This document shows, in pieces, positions 26,632-35,476 of a DNA stretch of 64,000 nt. Position numbers and translations under genes: made by a program. The stretch's first letter is position 1, and each line of letters begins with the position of its first letter. Below the pieces are notes generated by a model. The model saw only the letters and a list, made by a program, of their open reading frames with translations, did not search any database and was not told the DNA's origin. Location of the stretch: NCBI RefSeq assembly GCF_018860525.1, contig NZ_JAHKPM010000054.1, positions 1 through 64,000 on the forward strand, given 5' to 3'. Origin of the DNA: Vibrio hepatarius. Its GTDB lineage: Bacteria > Pseudomonadota > Gammaproteobacteria > Enterobacterales > Vibrionaceae.

Positions 26632-28020
26632 TTATAATGAATTTAAAAATGCTATCAAAGCACCGCGTTGCTTTGGATTGAATGTCAGCACGACCTGTTT
26701 CGACGATTCGGCTTCTCCACCATGCCAAAGTACAGCCTCCATCAAACTGCGAGCTCTTCCATCATGAAGAAAATATGTATGCCCATTGACTTCATGCGTA
26801 TAACCAATCCCCCATAGAGGTGCAGTTCGCCATTCTCTTCCATTAGCTAGATACTCAGGTCGATGATCGGCTAAACCCTCTCCCATATCGTGAAGTAGTA
26901 AATCTGTATATGGGTGGATCGTCTGATTAGACAATGCCGGCAAACCTTCACGCATTGTGGTGGTCACTTGACTTTTGTGACAACCATCACAACCCGCTTT
27001 AACAAATAGATTTTGTCCCAGTTTGACATTAGGCTGCTTCATATTCCTTCGAACTGGCACCGCAAGATGTTGCGTGTAAAACTCAACAAAATCAAGTATG
27101 TTATCACTTACTTCAGGATTGCCTCCATTGGGAAGCTCGGTACAAATAGTTTGCTTGGACGTACAGTTTTCATTTGGAAATAAGCGACTGGTTAAGCCGA
27201 CGTCACCATTAAATGCCGCTGCATTTTGCTGCATCAAAGTAGGCTGACCTGACTTCCATCCAAACCTTCCAATTGAAAAATCATTTTTCTCTACATCCCA
27301 AACTTTATTGGTTTTGCCTGAAATACCATCATTATTTGCATCATGTTCATCTGCCCATGATATGAGAGTTTGTGCGGAAATACTCTCTAATAAACCCAGC
27401 CCAATCATTGGTGGTGCAACACGAGCTGAAAACTGTGTATCTGGATGCATCTCGCCATGACCAAGCTGTGTAACTTCTACATTCGGCTTGCGTAGAATGA
27501 GTTCAGTACCATCAGAAAAACGCACGGGAACATCGTCATAAGTAATTTTAATCTGACCTTCAGGTACTTGGTTTTGCAGCGCAAAGTCTTGAAGCTGCCC
27601 TCCATAAGTTGGCTCAGGGATAATACCATTCTCAATTAATGCTGCTTTCTGTTGTGCTGATATTGCAGGGACACTAAGTCTAATCAGCATTGAAACTGCA
27701 TGGATATCTTCCTTCTCAGGAGGATGCCCCCTGCCATCTTTTATGTGGCAGTTCTGGCAGCCATTTGTATTGAACAAAGGGCCTAAACCATCTCTTGCAT
27801 CTGTCGTCGCTGGTGCTTGAATCCAAGGGTTACGGAAAAAACTATTACCCACACTGAAATCGAGCCTTTTTTTAAGAGGGAGGTTAGATGCAGGAAGCGA
27901 AAATGCGTTAGAACCATTTTTTGTAACACTTGTGGCACCACCAGATTCTAATTCGTAAGCTGACACGCTAGTACTGATGATTGCCAAAACGGTTATCAAG
28001 GGCTTTTTATACAACTTCAT
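26632..28020 (-). CDS. Di-heme oxidoreductase (DUF1111-type, thiol oxidoreductase-like)
   Basis: The start is at M-K-L-Y-K-K-P-L (462 residues), giving a signal peptide ending S-V-S-A. The longer open frame to 28095 carries unrelated residues ahead of it. Two c-type heme motifs are visible, C-Q-N-C-H near residue 100 and C-D-G-C-H near 345, with typical family segments S-W-A-D-E-H-D-A-N-N-D-G-I-S-G and F-L-H-D-G-R-A. It is a periplasmic redox protein. Together with imelysins it is thought to help iron acquisition, possibly by redox change of iron. It heads the three-gene operon. Confidence 0.9.
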   Translation of the reverse strand: MKLYKKPLITVLAIISTSVSAYELESGGATSVTKNGSNAFSLPASNLPLKKRLDFSVGNSFFRNPWIQAPATTDARDGLGPLFNTNGCQNCHIKDGRGHPPEKEDIHAVSMLIRLSVPAISAQQKAALIENGIIPEPTYGGQLQDFALQNQVPEGQIKITYDDVPVRFSDGTELILRKPNVEVTQLGHGEMHPDTQFSARVAPPMIGLGLLESISAQTLISWADEHDANNDGISGKTNKVWDVEKNDFSIGRFGWKSGQPTLMQQNAAAFNGDVGLTSRLFPNENCTSKQTICTELPNGGNPEVSDNILDFVEFYTQHLAVPVRRNMKQPNVKLGQNLFVKAGCDGCHKSQVTTTMREGLPALSNQTIHPYTDLLLHDMGEGLADHRPEYLANGREWRTAPLWGIGYTHEVNGHTYFLHDGRARSLMEAVLWHGGEAESSKQVVLTFNPKQRGALIAFLNSL

Positions 28021-28054
28021 ACCAAAGCTTCTCAGGTAAATAGCACCACATATT

Positions 28055-28069
28055 TGAGAAAGATTCTCA
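28055..28069 (-). promoter_or_regulatory. Fur-like box upstream of the di-heme oxidoreductase operon
   Basis: TGAGAAAGATTCTCA is a near-perfect 7-1-7 inverted repeat matching the Fur consensus TGATAATNATTATCA at most positions. It lies about 35 bases upstream of the chosen start at 28020. Confidence 0.6.
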
Positions 28070-28095
28070 ATAAATGGCGATTTATAAAACAACAA

Positions 28096-28116
28096 AAGGG
28101 CCCTTAAAGAGCCCTT
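28096..28116 (-). terminator. Terminator after the imelysin gene
   Basis: On the minus strand AAGGGCTC pairs with GGGCCCTT around TTTAA, followed by a T-rich tract. It lies 20 bases past the imelysin stop at 28136, separating it from the downstream operon. Confidence 0.7.
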
Positions 28117-28135
28117 GGGTTAGAATTTTTCTTTT

Positions 28136-29398
28136 CTAGAATTCGTGGTCTGCCGTATCAGGGTTCAAACTGCTGATTCCAACAATTTTTGCAGCACGCT
28201 CAATCGATGCAGTTTGATCAACTAGAGACATAATCGTCTTATTAACTAATGCATTGCCTTTGACGTTATCAGCTGCGATCAATTGATCAAAATACTGGGC
28301 ATTCTTTTCTGCAGACGTTACCAGCTCTCCCACTTGAGTACGTGTCGTATCAAACTGTTGCTGTATTTCCTTCGCGGCCTTCACGTCTTTTTGAGCAATA
28401 AGCTGTGCAATACTTGCTCCTGATAACTGAGAGCCATCTACGCGTTGGTATGAACCAGTGTAAACATTGTAAATACCTTGCTCATTATAGAAGTGTGAAT
28501 TGTGAGTATTATCGGAAAAACAATCATGTTCATCTTCAGTCGAATTCGCTTCTAATGCCACTTTCATACGTTCACCAGCAAGTTCGCCCAAAGATAGTGA
28601 ACCCATTCCAAATAGCATTTTACGTAAGCCATTGTTAGCAGATTCTTTCAGAAGCTGTTCACGGTAGTTACCTTTTACTTCAGCGGACCATTGCTTTTCC
28701 ATCCATTCTAGGTCTTGTACAAGAAGGTCAGCCGTTGCTTTCAAATACTCGCCACGACGATCACAGTTGTTGTTGGTACACCCTTTTCCAACGACAAAAT
28801 CTGTATATGCACGTTCACCAGCACCAGCGTTGTTGCCATTTAGGTCTTGTCCCCAAAGAAGGAATTCAATCGCATGATAACCGCTGGCAACATTGGCTTC
28901 AGAGCCGCCAATTTCATTAAGGTCAGCGATCGCTTCTGGCGTTAATTTATTGATATCTAATTGCGTTGCACCAATTTTAAGCGTTTTGTTGCCAACAATA
29001 TTTGCACTCGCACCTTCGTTACCTAATTCATATTGATAATCAGTTGAAACATAATCGATAAGGCCTTCATCGAGTGGCCAAGCATTTAGCTGCCCTTCCC
29101 AATCATCAACAATCGTATTACCAAAGCGATAAACTTCTGACTGCTGGTAGGGAACGCGAGAATCAATCCATGCTTGTTTAACTTGATCTAATTTTTTTTG
29201 TGAAGGCGCCGCTAAAAAGGATTCGATAGACTTATCAAGCGCCTGCGCTGTTGTCAATGCATCAGAAAATACGGCATGGGCAACGTTCGCATATTGCTCA
29301 ACAACCTGTTCTTTTGTTACATCTGCTGAGAAGACTGGGCTACTAGCAACAACAAGTGAAGTGACCACAGAACGGGCCAAAGGTGATTTTACATTCAT
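28136..29398 (-). CDS. Imelysin-family periplasmic protein (IrpA-like)
   Basis: The 420-residue protein has a signal peptide (cleavage near F-S-A, residues 22-25) and the full imelysin signature G-Y-H-A-I-E-F-L-L-W-G near residues 170-180, including the His-x-x-Glu pair. Two other marks are N-A-W-P-L-D-E-G-L-I-D-Y and the acidic C-terminal region. A strong Fur-like box lies 44 bases upstream and a terminator follows, so this gene has its own iron-regulated transcript. It probably binds ferric iron in the periplasm. A second imelysin is encoded two genes further on. Confidence 0.9.
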   Translation of the reverse strand: MNVKSPLARSVVTSLVVASSPVFSADVTKEQVVEQYANVAHAVFSDALTTAQALDKSIESFLAAPSQKKLDQVKQAWIDSRVPYQQSEVYRFGNTIVDDWEGQLNAWPLDEGLIDYVSTDYQYELGNEGASANIVGNKTLKIGATQLDINKLTPEAIADLNEIGGSEANVASGYHAIEFLLWGQDLNGNNAGAGERAYTDFVVGKGCTNNNCDRRGEYLKATADLLVQDLEWMEKQWSAEVKGNYREQLLKESANNGLRKMLFGMGSLSLGELAGERMKVALEANSTEDEHDCFSDNTHNSHFYNEQGIYNVYTGSYQRVDGSQLSGASIAQLIAQKDVKAAKEIQQQFDTTRTQVGELVTSAEKNAQYFDQLIAADNVKGNALVNKTIMSLVDQTASIERAAKIVGISSLNPDTADHEF

Positions 29399-29441
29399 TG
29401 AAAAGCGTCCTTGTTGAACTTAAAAAATTTCAAACTGCAAG

Positions 29442-29456
29442 TGCTAATTATTCTCA
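29442..29456 (-). promoter_or_regulatory. Fur-like box upstream of the imelysin gene
   Basis: TGCTAATTATTCTCA agrees with the 7-1-7 Fur consensus at all but two of the defined positions. It sits 44 bases upstream of the imelysin start. Confidence 0.65.
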
Positions 29457-29512
29457 TTTGCACTCATTGACGCAAATAATACAAACTTAGTTTTTTTTTG
29501 CAAGTAATATAC

Positions 29513-29540
29513 AAAAAAGCCCCATTAGAATGAGGCTTTT
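29513..29540 (-). terminator. Terminator after ribA
   Basis: On the minus strand AGCCTCATT pairs with AATGGGGCT (one G-T pair) and is followed by six T, 21 bases after the ribA stop. Confidence 0.75.
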
Positions 29541-29561
29541 ATCAAGATAGAGTAAGGGGAA

Positions 29562-30158
29562 TTACAATTTTAAATCATGGTTACCATGAGCAATTTTTGC
29601 CTCAAGGTAGTTCTTGTTACCATCTTTAACATGTGCTGAAGTATTAATTGACTGAGTCACATCAATTCCATGTTCTTGTAGCTCGCGAATTTTTTTTGGG
29701 TTGTTAGTTATCAGTTGAATACTAGTAATACCAAGTGCTTTAAGCATCTGCGCCGCTTCTGAGAAGTCACGTAAGTCATCACCAAAGCCTAAATGGTTAT
29801 TGGCTTCATAAGTATTCATGCCTTCGCTTTGTAACTTGTAGGCATCTATCTTGTTATACAGACCAATCCCTCGCCCTTCTTGGCGTAGGTAAAGAATAAT
29901 ACCGCCTTCTTTTCCAAGTTTATTAATCGTTTCATCTAGTTGCTCACCACAATCACACCTGGAAGAATGGAATACATCACCAGTCAAACACTCAGAATGT
30001 ATCCGAACAATAGGAGTGGATTGGGTCTTGTCGGATTGTTTGAATATGATTGCTACGTGTTCTTTATCAGTCTTAAGTCCTTCAAAAGATAAGAGTTCGG
30101 CCTCTATATCACTATTACTACCAACTTTAAAATCTACTCTGGCTCTAACTTCCGCCAT
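29562..30158 (-). CDS. ribA: GTP cyclohydrolase II
   Basis: I prefer the start at [13 protein letters not shown] (198 residues), the usual N-terminus in Vibrio. An ATG seven codons earlier has no ribosome site. The enzyme opens GTP in the first step of riboflavin synthesis. Zinc ligands are visible in [11 protein letters not shown] near residues 54-64, and L-R-Q-E-G-R-G-I-G is the GTP-binding and catalytic segment. The C-terminal D-V-T-Q-S region is normal. It is a stand-alone RibA without RibB fusion, ended by a strong terminator. Confidence 0.93.
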   Translation of the reverse strand: MAEVRARVDFKVGSNSDIEAELLSFEGLKTDKEHVAIIFKQSDKTQSTPIVRIHSECLTGDVFHSSRCDCGEQLDETINKLGKEGGIILYLRQEGRGIGLYNKIDAYKLQSEGMNTYEANNHLGFGDDLRDFSEAAQMLKALGITSIQLITNNPKKIRELQEHGIDVTQSINTSAHVKDGNKNYLEAKIAHGNHDLKL

Positions 30159-30306
30159 AACCCTACTCACTTGGTTCATTATTATTTTATATTTCTATGG
30201 TGATAGAAACCTTACAGGTGACTAACTATGGGGATTTATTTGGTATAAATCAATGGTCAGCACTCTTTTGTTTTAATATAACATTTATAATTATAGGCAA
30301 CAAAAA

Positions 30307-30330
30307 AACCCAGTGATTTTTATCACTGGG
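30307..30330 (-). terminator. Rho-independent terminator
   Basis: CCCAGTGAT pairs with ATCACTGGG around TTTT. On the minus strand seven T follow. It lies 36 bases past the stop of the 58-codon gene at 30366-30542, which supports that small gene being transcribed. Confidence 0.8.
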
Positions 30331-30365
30331 GTAAGATATTAAGTACAAAAACTGTCTAATTACAT

Positions 30366-30542
30366 TTAGTGATTATGTGTTTTCTTCCATACGGACAGTT
30401 CTATCCACATATCTTCAAGCAGTTGTAATTCTTCTTCGGTTAGCAAAGAAAGTGTAGGCTTGGTCTGAGGTAAAGAGTAAGCCTGTAAGGCGCTAATCTG
30501 AGCATAAAACTCTTTTCGTAACTGAGATATGTTTGTATCCAC
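30366..30542 (-). CDS. Small helical protein, GTG start
   Basis: A 58-residue frame starts with GTG, preceded by AGAG about six bases upstream, and ends 36 bases before a strong terminator. The peptide is soluble and mostly helical (I-S-Q-L-R-K-E-F-Y-A-Q-I, then E-E-E-L-Q-L-L-E-D-M-W) with no cysteine. I do not recognise the family. The combination of ribosome site and terminator makes it a credible gene. Confidence 0.55.
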   Translation of the reverse strand: MDTNISQLRKEFYAQISALQAYSLPQTKPTLSLLTEEELQLLEDMWIELSVWKKTHNH

Positions 30543-30921
30543 TATGGCTCTCTAACTCTCTTAGCAGTAAATTTACATAAATTAATTACTGACGCTATGT
30601 GTATGAAAAATCATAACAAATATGTTAAACGCATCAAATTCAAAAGCTTCACTTTGCAATACAGTTCACATAAGATAATGGGTTTATATCTTGGGTATTC
30701 AATAAATTACTTGGGGTTAATTCAATTTTCACACCAAAGGCTATCGTTCGTAAACTTCCAGAATTTAGTATGACTCGATATCAAAATGTAAAAAACGACA
30801 TTCAAATACTCCGTTAAACAAAATTAAAAAATAAAAACAAACAGCAAAACAAACAGCAAAACAAACCTTGTTGCATATAATATTAGCAGAAACAAATCAT
30901 AAACAAAAAATGGAGTGTAAA
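30543..30921. other. AT-rich intergenic region with a short tandem repeat
   Basis: No gene is visible between the small GTG-start gene and the BLUF gene, which are divergent. The last part holds a 12-base tandem repeat (30834-30866). Promoters of both genes should be here. Confidence 0.35.
30834..30866. repeat. Short tandem repeat, 12-base unit
   Basis: The unit AAAACAAACAGC occurs twice in full and once as its first nine bases, 55 bases upstream of the BLUF start. It is a simple repeat that could vary in copy number in the BLUF gene's leader. Confidence 0.6.
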
Positions 30922-31341
30922 ATGTTCCTAGTAAGATTGGTCTATACGAGTTCTATTTCTGAAGGTGTAACAGAGTCAGACATCCAGAGTATCCTAAACA
31001 CTGCACGTAAACAAAACGCAGCCATTGATGTCACTGGAGTACTACTCTTTAATAGAAATTACTTTCTTCAGTGCCTAGAAGGTTCGAGAGCACAAGTCAA
31101 TAAGGTATATCACCAAATTCTTAATGATAATAGGCATGACAATATCGTGCTACTTGACTACTCAGAAGTCGCCGAACGTGAATTCTCTGATTGGAGCATG
31201 GGTTATATACCTGAGATGGCAACAACAAGACCGCTCACTCTAAAATACTCAGGCAGTTCAAGTTTCGAGCCATACAAAATGTCAGGTTCTAGCGCACATA
31301 AACTGTTATCCAGTTTAACAAAAGTCGTCACTGTAGTTTAA
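30922..31341 (+). CDS. BLUF-domain blue-light sensor
   Basis: The start M-F-L-V-R-L-V-Y-T-S has GGAG nine bases upstream and gives 139 residues; an earlier TTG start would add 18 unrelated residues. The flavin-binding residues of BLUF photoreceptors are all present: Y8, N32 and Q50, with W91 and M93, at exactly the spacing known from AppA (Tyr21, Asn45, Gln63, Trp104, Met106). The product is a short FAD-binding photoreceptor with no effector domain beyond a C-terminal tail of about 40 residues. It must act through a partner protein. It converges with a LysR regulator gene. Confidence 0.92.
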   Translation: MFLVRLVYTSSISEGVTESDIQSILNTARKQNAAIDVTGVLLFNRNYFLQCLEGSRAQVNKVYHQILNDNRHDNIVLLDYSEVAEREFSDWSMGYIPEMATTRPLTLKYSGSSSFEPYKMSGSSAHKLLSSLTKVVTVV

Positions 31342-32249
31342 GTGCTTACGCTTATATCGCCCTTAAATGCTGCAAGTAGAAAATTGATAAATACTTCTTT
31401 ACGTTTTGGCATCAACTGTCGATCAGTGTATACAAGGCTGACAGCGACCTCAGGCATTGTGTATGCCGGAAGTAACTGGATAAGCTTACCACTAGAGAAA
31501 TGTTCCCGGCAGATAAATTCTGGTAGTACTGCGATACCAAGTCCATCAAGACAAGCTTTAAGACAAGCGGTAATGGTGTTGACACGTAAGCGGTATGGCA
31601 AATCAATCTGTATCGGCTCTTTACCTTCTGGAGAGATGAGATGCCACTTGGGTAGTTTTACTGCACGATTAAATACATCGACCATTTGGTGTGGCGAACA
31701 GAGACCTTGGTGTGACTGTATATGCCCATATTCTTCTAAGTATTCTGGGCTCGCAGCCAATACACGTTGAGATTTAGTTAAAGGCCTTGAAATTAAAGAA
31801 GAATCTTGAAGTTCACCGACTTGAGCATAGAGATCAATGCCCTCAGAAATCATATCAACTTCTCTATTCGATAGTTCCAGATTAATGGTAACATTAGGAT
31901 ATTGTTTCAAAAAAGCATTGATATATGAACCTAGCACCTGATGACCAAGCTCTAAAGGCAAAACAACCTTCAAAGGGCCTCGGATTAGGTTTTGGTGAGC
32001 AGAAACTTCCAGCTCAGCCTGGTTCAATATTTCTAGCATCTGCAAGCTGGATTGATAAAAGCGCTCACCTTCTGGGGTTAAGATTAAACTTCTCGTAGAG
32101 CGCGTCAATAGTCGCACACCCAAATGCGTTTCTAATTCAGCTAATTTTCTGCTCACGGTCGACTTTGTCATATCTAAAGCGTCAGCCGCATGTGTAAAGC
32201 TCCCACAATCGACAACTTGAGCAAAAACAGTTATAGCATTTAAATCCAC
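31338..32249 (-). CDS. LysR-family transcriptional regulator
   Basis: This 303-residue regulator has the N-terminal winged helix-turn-helix (F-T-H-A-A-D-A-L-D-M-T-K-S-T-V-S-R-K-L-A-E-L-E near residues 17-39) and the periplasmic-binding-protein-like effector domain of the LysR family. It is transcribed away from an EmrA/EmrB-type pump with 123 bases between them, the usual layout for a regulator that controls the neighbouring operon. It overlaps the end of the BLUF gene by four bases on the opposite strand. The effector is unknown. Confidence 0.9.
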   Translation of the reverse strand: MDLNAITVFAQVVDCGSFTHAADALDMTKSTVSRKLAELETHLGVRLLTRSTRSLILTPEGERFYQSSLQMLEILNQAELEVSAHQNLIRGPLKVVLPLELGHQVLGSYINAFLKQYPNVTINLELSNREVDMISEGIDLYAQVGELQDSSLISRPLTKSQRVLAASPEYLEEYGHIQSHQGLCSPHQMVDVFNRAVKLPKWHLISPEGKEPIQIDLPYRLRVNTITACLKACLDGLGIAVLPEFICREHFSSGKLIQLLPAYTMPEVAVSLVYTDRQLMPKRKEVFINFLLAAFKGDISVST

Positions 32250-32372
32250 TTATCCACCCCTCAGGATCAATTGGTTAAATTTTTGCAACAGTGTTTCTTT
32301 TTTTTCCTATCTTATCAATTAATCATTTTCATTTACAATTCAAAGCCGCAGAGATAACTAAAGAGGCATAGC

Positions 32373-33428
32373 ATGTCAGGCTCAGATCACACCAAAGTTC
32401 AAAAAAAAAGTAATAAAGCACTGCTTATTGCAACGGCTGTTATGCTCATTATCGGATTACTCTGCGCTGGTTATTGGTTTGGGTATGCTCGGCATTTTGA
32501 ATCAACCGACAATGCCTATCTCCAAGGAGATATAACGATAATTCGACCGAAAGTTTCCGGGTATATTGCAACGTCTTTTGTTAGTGATAATCAAAAAGTC
32601 AAAAAAGGTGATTTGTTAGTTGAACTTGATGCACGCGACTATGTTACTGAACTTGAGCAAGCAAAAGCGCATCTCGCTGTATCCAAGTCAAGCATTGATA
32701 ACCTAACGGCCCAAAAAACATTACAAAAAAGTCAAATTCTTCAAGCTGAAAGCCGTGTAGATTCCGCTAAAGCTGAATATCAGCGTTCAACGCAACAAGT
32801 GGAACGCTCAAGAAGCTTGCTAACAAAGAATTATGCTTCTCAAGATGAAGTCGATGACATGATAGCTCAACAAAAAGTTGCACTTGCTGAACTTAATGAA
32901 GCCAATGCAAACTTAGTTTCAGCTCACGATCAACTCTTAGTGATTGACAGTGATATTCACCAAGCCGAAGCATCAGTAGTTGAATCTAAAATAGACGTTG
33001 ACCGAGCTGAGCTAAATCTTAGCTATACAAAAATTTATGCTCCAGTCGCAGGCATAGTTGGCAAAAGAAGCATACGCCAAGGACTTCTTGTTCAATCAGG
33101 CTCTCCTTTGCTAAGTCTCGTACCTACAGGAAATATATGGATAGAAGCTAATTTTAAAGAAACACAATTAGGTGGTATACATCAAGGGCAAAAGGTCACC
33201 ATAGAGTTAGATGCATTCCCTGAACAACGTCTTACTGGCTTTGTCGATAGCTTTTCTCCCGCTACTGGCGCAAAGTTTGCTCTACTTCCACCTGAAAATG
33301 CTACAGGAAACTTTACAAAAATTGTTCAACGAGTACCGGTAAAAATCACCATTCCTGATCAAAAAACATTAAAAGGACGTTTGCTACCAGGCTTGTCTGC
33401 TGTCACTACCATTGACACTCGAGGGTAA
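32373..33428 (+). CDS. HlyD/EmrA-family membrane-fusion protein
   Basis: The 351-residue adaptor has one N-terminal membrane segment (residues about 17-37, A-L-L-I-A-T-A-V-M-L-I-I-G-L-L), then T-D-N-A-Y-L-Q-G-D, the hallmark of the EmrA group, followed by a lipoyl/barrel-sandwich half, a long coiled hairpin, the second half (Y-T-K-I-Y-A-P-V-A-G-I-V-G) and a beta-barrel. It bridges an inner-membrane transporter to an outer-membrane channel. The transporter gene starts three bases after its stop. No outer-membrane factor gene is nearby. Confidence 0.93.
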   Translation: MSGSDHTKVQKKSNKALLIATAVMLIIGLLCAGYWFGYARHFESTDNAYLQGDITIIRPKVSGYIATSFVSDNQKVKKGDLLVELDARDYVTELEQAKAHLAVSKSSIDNLTAQKTLQKSQILQAESRVDSAKAEYQRSTQQVERSRSLLTKNYASQDEVDDMIAQQKVALAELNEANANLVSAHDQLLVIDSDIHQAEASVVESKIDVDRAELNLSYTKIYAPVAGIVGKRSIRQGLLVQSGSPLLSLVPTGNIWIEANFKETQLGGIHQGQKVTIELDAFPEQRLTGFVDSFSPATGAKFALLPPENATGNFTKIVQRVPVKITIPDQKTLKGRLLPGLSAVTTIDTRG

Positions 33429-33431
33429 TGT

Positions 33432-34982
33432 ATGTCTGAATCGGTAACCGGAGCTAGTTCATACACCGAGAGTGAGGTCCCACTAAAAAATTGGATTGCT
33501 TTAATCGGCGGTTTGATCGGCGCTTTTATGGCTATTCTCGATATTCAAATAACTAATTCATCGCTGAAAGACATTCAAGGGGCTCTTTCTGCTACATTAG
33601 ATGAAAGTTCATGGATATCAACCTCTTATTTAGTAGCTGAAATGATTGCCATCCCACTTAGTGGTTGGTTATCTCAGGTTTTGGGTAAACGTAGATACCT
33701 CACTTGGACAACTAGCATTTTTACTTTGTCATCGTTGTTATGTTCATGTTCTTGGAATATGACGTCCATGATCACTTTTCGCGCTTTGCAAGGCTTTAGT
33801 GGTGGCGCTCTTATACCATTAGCTTTCTCGCTAGTAGTTCAATTACTTCCACTAAATAAACGTGCAGTAGGCATGGCTTTATTCGGGGTTACGGCGACAT
33901 TTGCGCCAGCTATTGGGCCAACATTTGGTGGCTGGCTAACGGAAAATCTTTCTTGGCATTACATTTTCTACATCAATGTCCCACCGGCATTCATTCTTAT
34001 AGTTATGATACGTTATGGATTGGATGATGAAACGTGTGATTTTTCAACCTTTAAAAAAGCAGATTGGTTTGGCATAGCAACAATGGGAATCGGATTAGGC
34101 TGCCTAGAAGTCGTGCTCGAAGAGGGTAATCGAGAAGAATGGTTCAGCTCTCAGTTTATTATTGCCTTGAGCGCTATCTCAGCTGTCAGTCTCATCTATT
34201 TTGTGATCAATGAACTCCAGCATGAAAAGCCGCTTGTTAACCTGAGGTTACTGCGGGAACGTCAGTTTGCACTATCATGTATTGCCTATCTAATTTTAGG
34301 GATGGCACTACTTGGATCGATTTATGTTTTGCCACTCTATTTGACTCAAGTTCAGCAATATAATGCTATGGAAATCGGCCAAGTCCTTATGTGGATGGGT
34401 TTCCCGCAACTACTATTTTTCCCTTTGGTGCCTAAACTTACACAAATTATTAAACCAAAATTTTTAGTTACCTTTGGCTTTATTATGTTTGGCTTAAGTT
34501 GCTACGTTAACACCCATATGACTATCAATTTTGGTGGTCAGCAACTTATCTTGTCAATGCTTTTGAGAGCTGTAGGAAGTCCATTCATTATGGTCCCTCT
34601 CTCTTTGGTCGCAATGAAAAATATCGGCCATCATAATACGTCTGATGCATCGACATTAACTAATGTAATGCGCAACCTCGGAGGTGCTTTTAGCATAGCC
34701 TTTATCGCAACTCTACTGGATAACAAAACCCGTGAGCATTTATCCCACATAAAAGAGTCCCTACCCTATGTAAGCTCCACAGCATGGGATGCACTTCGCG
34801 AGCAACAAGCATATTTCATTCAATCTGGAAGTGACGCCGTAACCTCACTACAACAAGCAGAGTCCGTGCTGCTTAACACTATGCAGCGTGATGCTGCAAT
34901 TATGGCGTATAATGACGTGTTCTTAATGATGAGCGTTTTTTTAGCTTTAGCTGCTGTACTAATGCTTAGTATGAAAGATTAG
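33432..34982 (+). CDS. EmrB-type (DHA2) MFS multidrug exporter
   Basis: The 516-residue transporter has 14 predicted membrane segments. Family motifs include L-D-I-Q-I-T-N-S near the first helix, G-W-L-S-Q-V-L-G-K-R-R-Y between helices 2 and 3, and the motif C-like G-V-T-A-T-F-A-P-A-I-G-P-T-F-G-G-W. It uses proton exchange to export drugs or toxic acids together with the HlyD-type adaptor encoded three bases upstream. The pair is probably controlled by the divergent LysR regulator. Substrate is unknown. Confidence 0.93.
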   Translation: MSESVTGASSYTESEVPLKNWIALIGGLIGAFMAILDIQITNSSLKDIQGALSATLDESSWISTSYLVAEMIAIPLSGWLSQVLGKRRYLTWTTSIFTLSSLLCSCSWNMTSMITFRALQGFSGGALIPLAFSLVVQLLPLNKRAVGMALFGVTATFAPAIGPTFGGWLTENLSWHYIFYINVPPAFILIVMIRYGLDDETCDFSTFKKADWFGIATMGIGLGCLEVVLEEGNREEWFSSQFIIALSAISAVSLIYFVINELQHEKPLVNLRLLRERQFALSCIAYLILGMALLGSIYVLPLYLTQVQQYNAMEIGQVLMWMGFPQLLFFPLVPKLTQIIKPKFLVTFGFIMFGLSCYVNTHMTINFGGQQLILSMLLRAVGSPFIMVPLSLVAMKNIGHHNTSDASTLTNVMRNLGGAFSIAFIATLLDNKTREHLSHIKESLPYVSSTAWDALREQQAYFIQSGSDAVTSLQQAESVLLNTMQRDAAIMAYNDVFLMMSVFLALAAVLMLSMKD

Positions 34983-35023
34983 CTTGGAAAACTTGCACCA
35001 AGCTATAACCTATATTTTACTTC

Positions 35024-35476
35024 CTATAACTCCAATAAGGAGAAATGATGACTGGCTATGTTAAATCCATTACATAGATAAAACCTGTGTGCAGGATAGC
35101 GCTGCACACCAGAGTCTAAATGGAGCTGCACGCAGCCATTCTCCCTAGCATGCTCCTTCAACCAATCCAATAAGATTTTCCCCGCTCCTCTAGAACGATA
35201 AGCGCTATTAGTTATAAGATCATCGATATACATATACTTACCCCATGCCAGCTTTTCACCAATACAAAAGCCTGCGACAGCAATGACCTCATCTCTTAAC
35301 TTTACATAAGCCACTTGAAATCCATTCTGTTGTTGTTTCTGAACCTGAGCAGATAGAGTGTCTAAATTATAGTTATTTCTAAGTTGCAACAATACCTCTA
35401 GTGCTTTTACATAATCTGGACCATTTTCTAATAATCGAACTTGCATGCTATCTTGGTTTATTCCTGTTATTAACAT
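35024..35476 (-). CDS. GNAT-family N-acetyltransferase
   Basis: The 150-residue protein carries I-A-V-A-G-F-C-I-G, Y-I-D-D-L-I-T and the acetyl-CoA turn Y-R-S-R-G-A-G-K-I-L-L near residues 93-103, with the closing A-H-R-F-Y-L-C-N-G-F. Its ATG overlaps the stop codon of the preceding GNAT gene (TAATG), so the two are translated together. Two coupled acetyltransferases may modify the same kind of target, but nothing here tells which. Confidence 0.87.
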   Translation of the reverse strand: MLITGINQDSMQVRLLENGPDYVKALEVLLQLRNNYNLDTLSAQVQKQQQNGFQVAYVKLRDEVIAVAGFCIGEKLAWGKYMYIDDLITNSAYRSRGAGKILLDWLKEHARENGCVQLHLDSGVQRYPAHRFYLCNGFNIASHHFSLLEL

